Made by a program: the position numbers and the translations under genes | Shown here: positions 62,762 through 64,000 of the stretch, piece after piece | Layout of the letters: every line of letters starts with the position of its first letter | Numbering within the stretch: the first letter of the stretch is position 1 | The notes under the pieces: generated by a model | Database searches by the model: none | What the model was told of the DNA's origin: nothing | Seen by the model: the letters and a program-made list of their open reading frames with translations, nothing else | Assembly (NCBI GenBank): GCA_007182875.1 | Contig: AP019514.1 | Span: 2,976,001 to 3,040,000, forward strand | Direction of reading: 5' to 3' | DNA from: Vreelandella sulfidaeris | GTDB taxonomy: Bacteria > Pseudomonadota > Gammaproteobacteria > Pseudomonadales > Halomonadaceae | DNA length: 64,000 bases

Positions 62762-63018
62762 GATCAACGAAATACGCGCGCGCAGGGCGTTACCGTTGCA
62801 GCGCGCTTCCTGGCCATGTCTCAGCCAGATTGGATGGAACGTGTCGATGCTCACGGTTTTGCCCTGCCCCGATAGATGCCCCCGTTCTGAGGTCAGTCTG
62901 TTTCGATAGAGGAGATGGACGATGCGACGACGAGATATTCATCCTGGGTCGAAACCTTGATCTTCGTGAACATGTCCGCTTCCCTTCTATTGCGACCAGA
63001 ATGGCCGAGATTACTCAT
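62762..63018. other. Stretch between hydrolase and transposase relics
   Basis: Short frames on both strands but nothing with a ribosome site or known motif. Probably mobile-element debris. Confidence 0.4.
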
Positions 63019-63210
63019 TCAGCATGGCCGCCGGCGTGCTGGATGCAGATCAACCATGATGGTGCCGTAACGTTTTGCTCGTTGCCAACTCCAGTCGTCG
63101 ATGTCAACGACCCGAATCGTGGAGTTGCTGTGAGCGACCGACCCTAGTTGTATGGCGCGCATAAGTTGAAGCAACCGTCGGCAGCCAATCGGTGAACGTT
63201 TGCCATACAC
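63019..63210 (-). pseudogene. ISL3-family transposase fragment
   Basis: The minus-strand frame ends IRVVDIDDWSWQRAKRYGTI followed by MVDLHPARRRPC. Family members have VLGIDDWAWRRG...YGTILVDLE, in which the DD pair opens the catalytic DDE core. Only about 40 diagnostic residues remain; neither the zinc-finger N-terminus nor the rest of the catalytic domain is present, and no terminal inverted repeats were found. Confidence 0.7.
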
Positions 63211-63255
63211 ATCTCTAATGTGCGCTTTGCCAGCGGCTCAGCAGGAACTTAACCG

Positions 63256-63507
63256 TCACAACCGGCTGATCCTGAAGACTCCAGTTGGACCAGCCGTGCC
63301 GTCTTCGTCTTCGCCGTCCGCAATCGGAGCAAATGCCGACTGTTGATCCGGCAGCGGAAACAACCGAACTCTGTCATCATCAGTGAGTTCGACACCCAGA
63401 ATTTTGACCCCTAGGCCGGGCGACCCTTTCGATTTCCTTTGCATGCTCGCCCCTAGGAATAGCGTCGCTAGCAGCGGATGAACCACAGAAATTGAGGAAG
63501 AACCCAA
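63256..63507 (-). CDS. Uncharacterised small ORF among transposon debris
   Basis: An open frame of 83 residues; the second half from MQRKSKGSPGLGVKILGVEL to DDDRVRLFPLPDQQ has protein-like composition. No ribosome site stands out and no family is recognised. It may be chance. Confidence 0.25.
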   Translation of the reverse strand: MGSSSISVVHPLLATLFLGASMQRKSKGSPGLGVKILGVELTDDDRVRLFPLPDQQSAFAPIADGEDEDGTAGPTGVFRISRL

Positions 63508-63599
63508 TTAACTGCCTAGCGACACGTAGTGAGGCGCACCGACGGGAGCGGACGACATGCCGCTCTCAGCGGACCCCGGAAGCGGCGGGAACGCGCGAT

Positions 63600-64000
63600 G
63601 GCAGATGATTCAGCGACGAGCTCATCAGACGCCAGCCCCGTACTTCGAGCTACGAAGACCCTGTGCTGCGCTCCTCCGACACGATGCTGCCCGAGGCCGG
63701 GCGAAGGTTTCCGGCTGTTGGTCGGTCATCGTTGACCTAAGAAATTTCCGTCCGGCAGTGGCAGCGGCGCTAAAGGATTCCCGTCGAAGTGAGCGTCGAT
63801 TGGAGTGTTGACAGTGCAGCTACATGGCTAACCCAGTCGAGCCTGCACCGCCTCTATTAGCACCAAGGCATCAGCCAATTGCCAAAGGGTACCGGGTAGA
63901 AGCGCGAGAAGAAGTCATTCAAGCGCTACCGATCGGTTACCTGCATATCGATATCAGCGAGATTCACACCGGCGAGGGCAAGGCCTATCTGTTTGTCGCG
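63600..64000 (+). pseudogene. IS481-family transposase, decayed, runs off the window
   Basis: Joined frames give VRQWQRR (end of the N-terminal helix-turn-helix), WLTQSSLHRLY and HQGISQLP (second helical domain). They then give ALPIGYLHIDISEIHTGEGK and AYLFVA at the edge. YxHIDI is the first catalytic Asp of the rve core, typical of IS481. Stops and frame changes before 63860 show the N-terminal part is damaged. The rest lies beyond position 64000. Confidence 0.72.

Overview
The window looks like a chromosome segment of a moderately halophilic gammaproteobacterium of the Halomonas type. This is inferred from protein character and gene content (pgpA, sbcDC, a PIN-PhoH protein, a Mrp-like antiporter module, siderophore uptake); I could not run a search. 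A dominant technical feature is that nearly every gene longer than about 600 bp is cut by one or more single-base frameshifts, usually at G, C or T runs, while short genes are intact. I read most of these as assembly indels and annotate the full gene span as CDS, naming each break. Only truncated relics are called pseudogenes.

Region 1 (about 0.1-42.6 kb) is core-like. In order it holds: ybaK, a DUF3008-type small protein, a lipoprotein, a CDF transporter and a LysR regulator; PIN-PhoH and YihY; a four-gene Mrp/complex-I-like membrane module (6.0-11.5 kb) with three consecutive NuoLMN-type subunits; an esterase, an SLC13 permease and a cold-shock gene; a GMC dehydrogenase plus mmsA pair with a divergent LysR, resembling 3-hydroxypropionate catabolism; a succinate-semialdehyde dehydrogenase; pgpA, a DUF533 protein, sbcC and sbcD; nadE and pncC; a DASS carboxylate carrier; a CDP-alcohol phosphatidyltransferase; a divergent MFS / XRE-cupin pair around a perfect 32-bp palindrome, followed by azlCD; and a siderophore locus (binding protein, two permeases, ATPase, two TonB receptors, Fur-like box).

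Region 2 (about 42.8-49 kb) is a patchwork. Four partial copies of the 3' half of a CAT-anticodon tRNA, each read on the minus strand, separate a PQQ sugar dehydrogenase, a formaldehyde-dehydrogenase-like zinc enzyme, an ImmA/IrrE relic and decayed sequence. No integrase gene is visible. It looks like the scar of repeated integration at a tRNA.

Region 3 (49-61 kb) is a phthalate catabolic island. A plus-strand unit carries the ring-hydroxylating dioxygenase reductase (pht2-like), the dihydrodiol dehydrogenase (pht4-like) and a MarR regulator. A converging minus-strand unit carries the Rieske oxygenase (pht3-like), 4,5-dihydroxyphthalate decarboxylase (pht5-like), a TAXI-type TRAP transporter, an EamA permease and a nadC paralogue. 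The encoded route is phthalate to protocatechuate. A shared TTAGATA-containing palindrome stands before both units and a third time before a downstream secreted alpha/beta hydrolase. Relics of a sigma-54 activator and a GntR regulator lie in the same interval.

Region 4 (61-64 kb) holds the secreted hydrolase, broken by an in-frame stop and frameshifts, and transposase relics of the ISL3 and IS481 families. The IS481 relic runs off the right edge.
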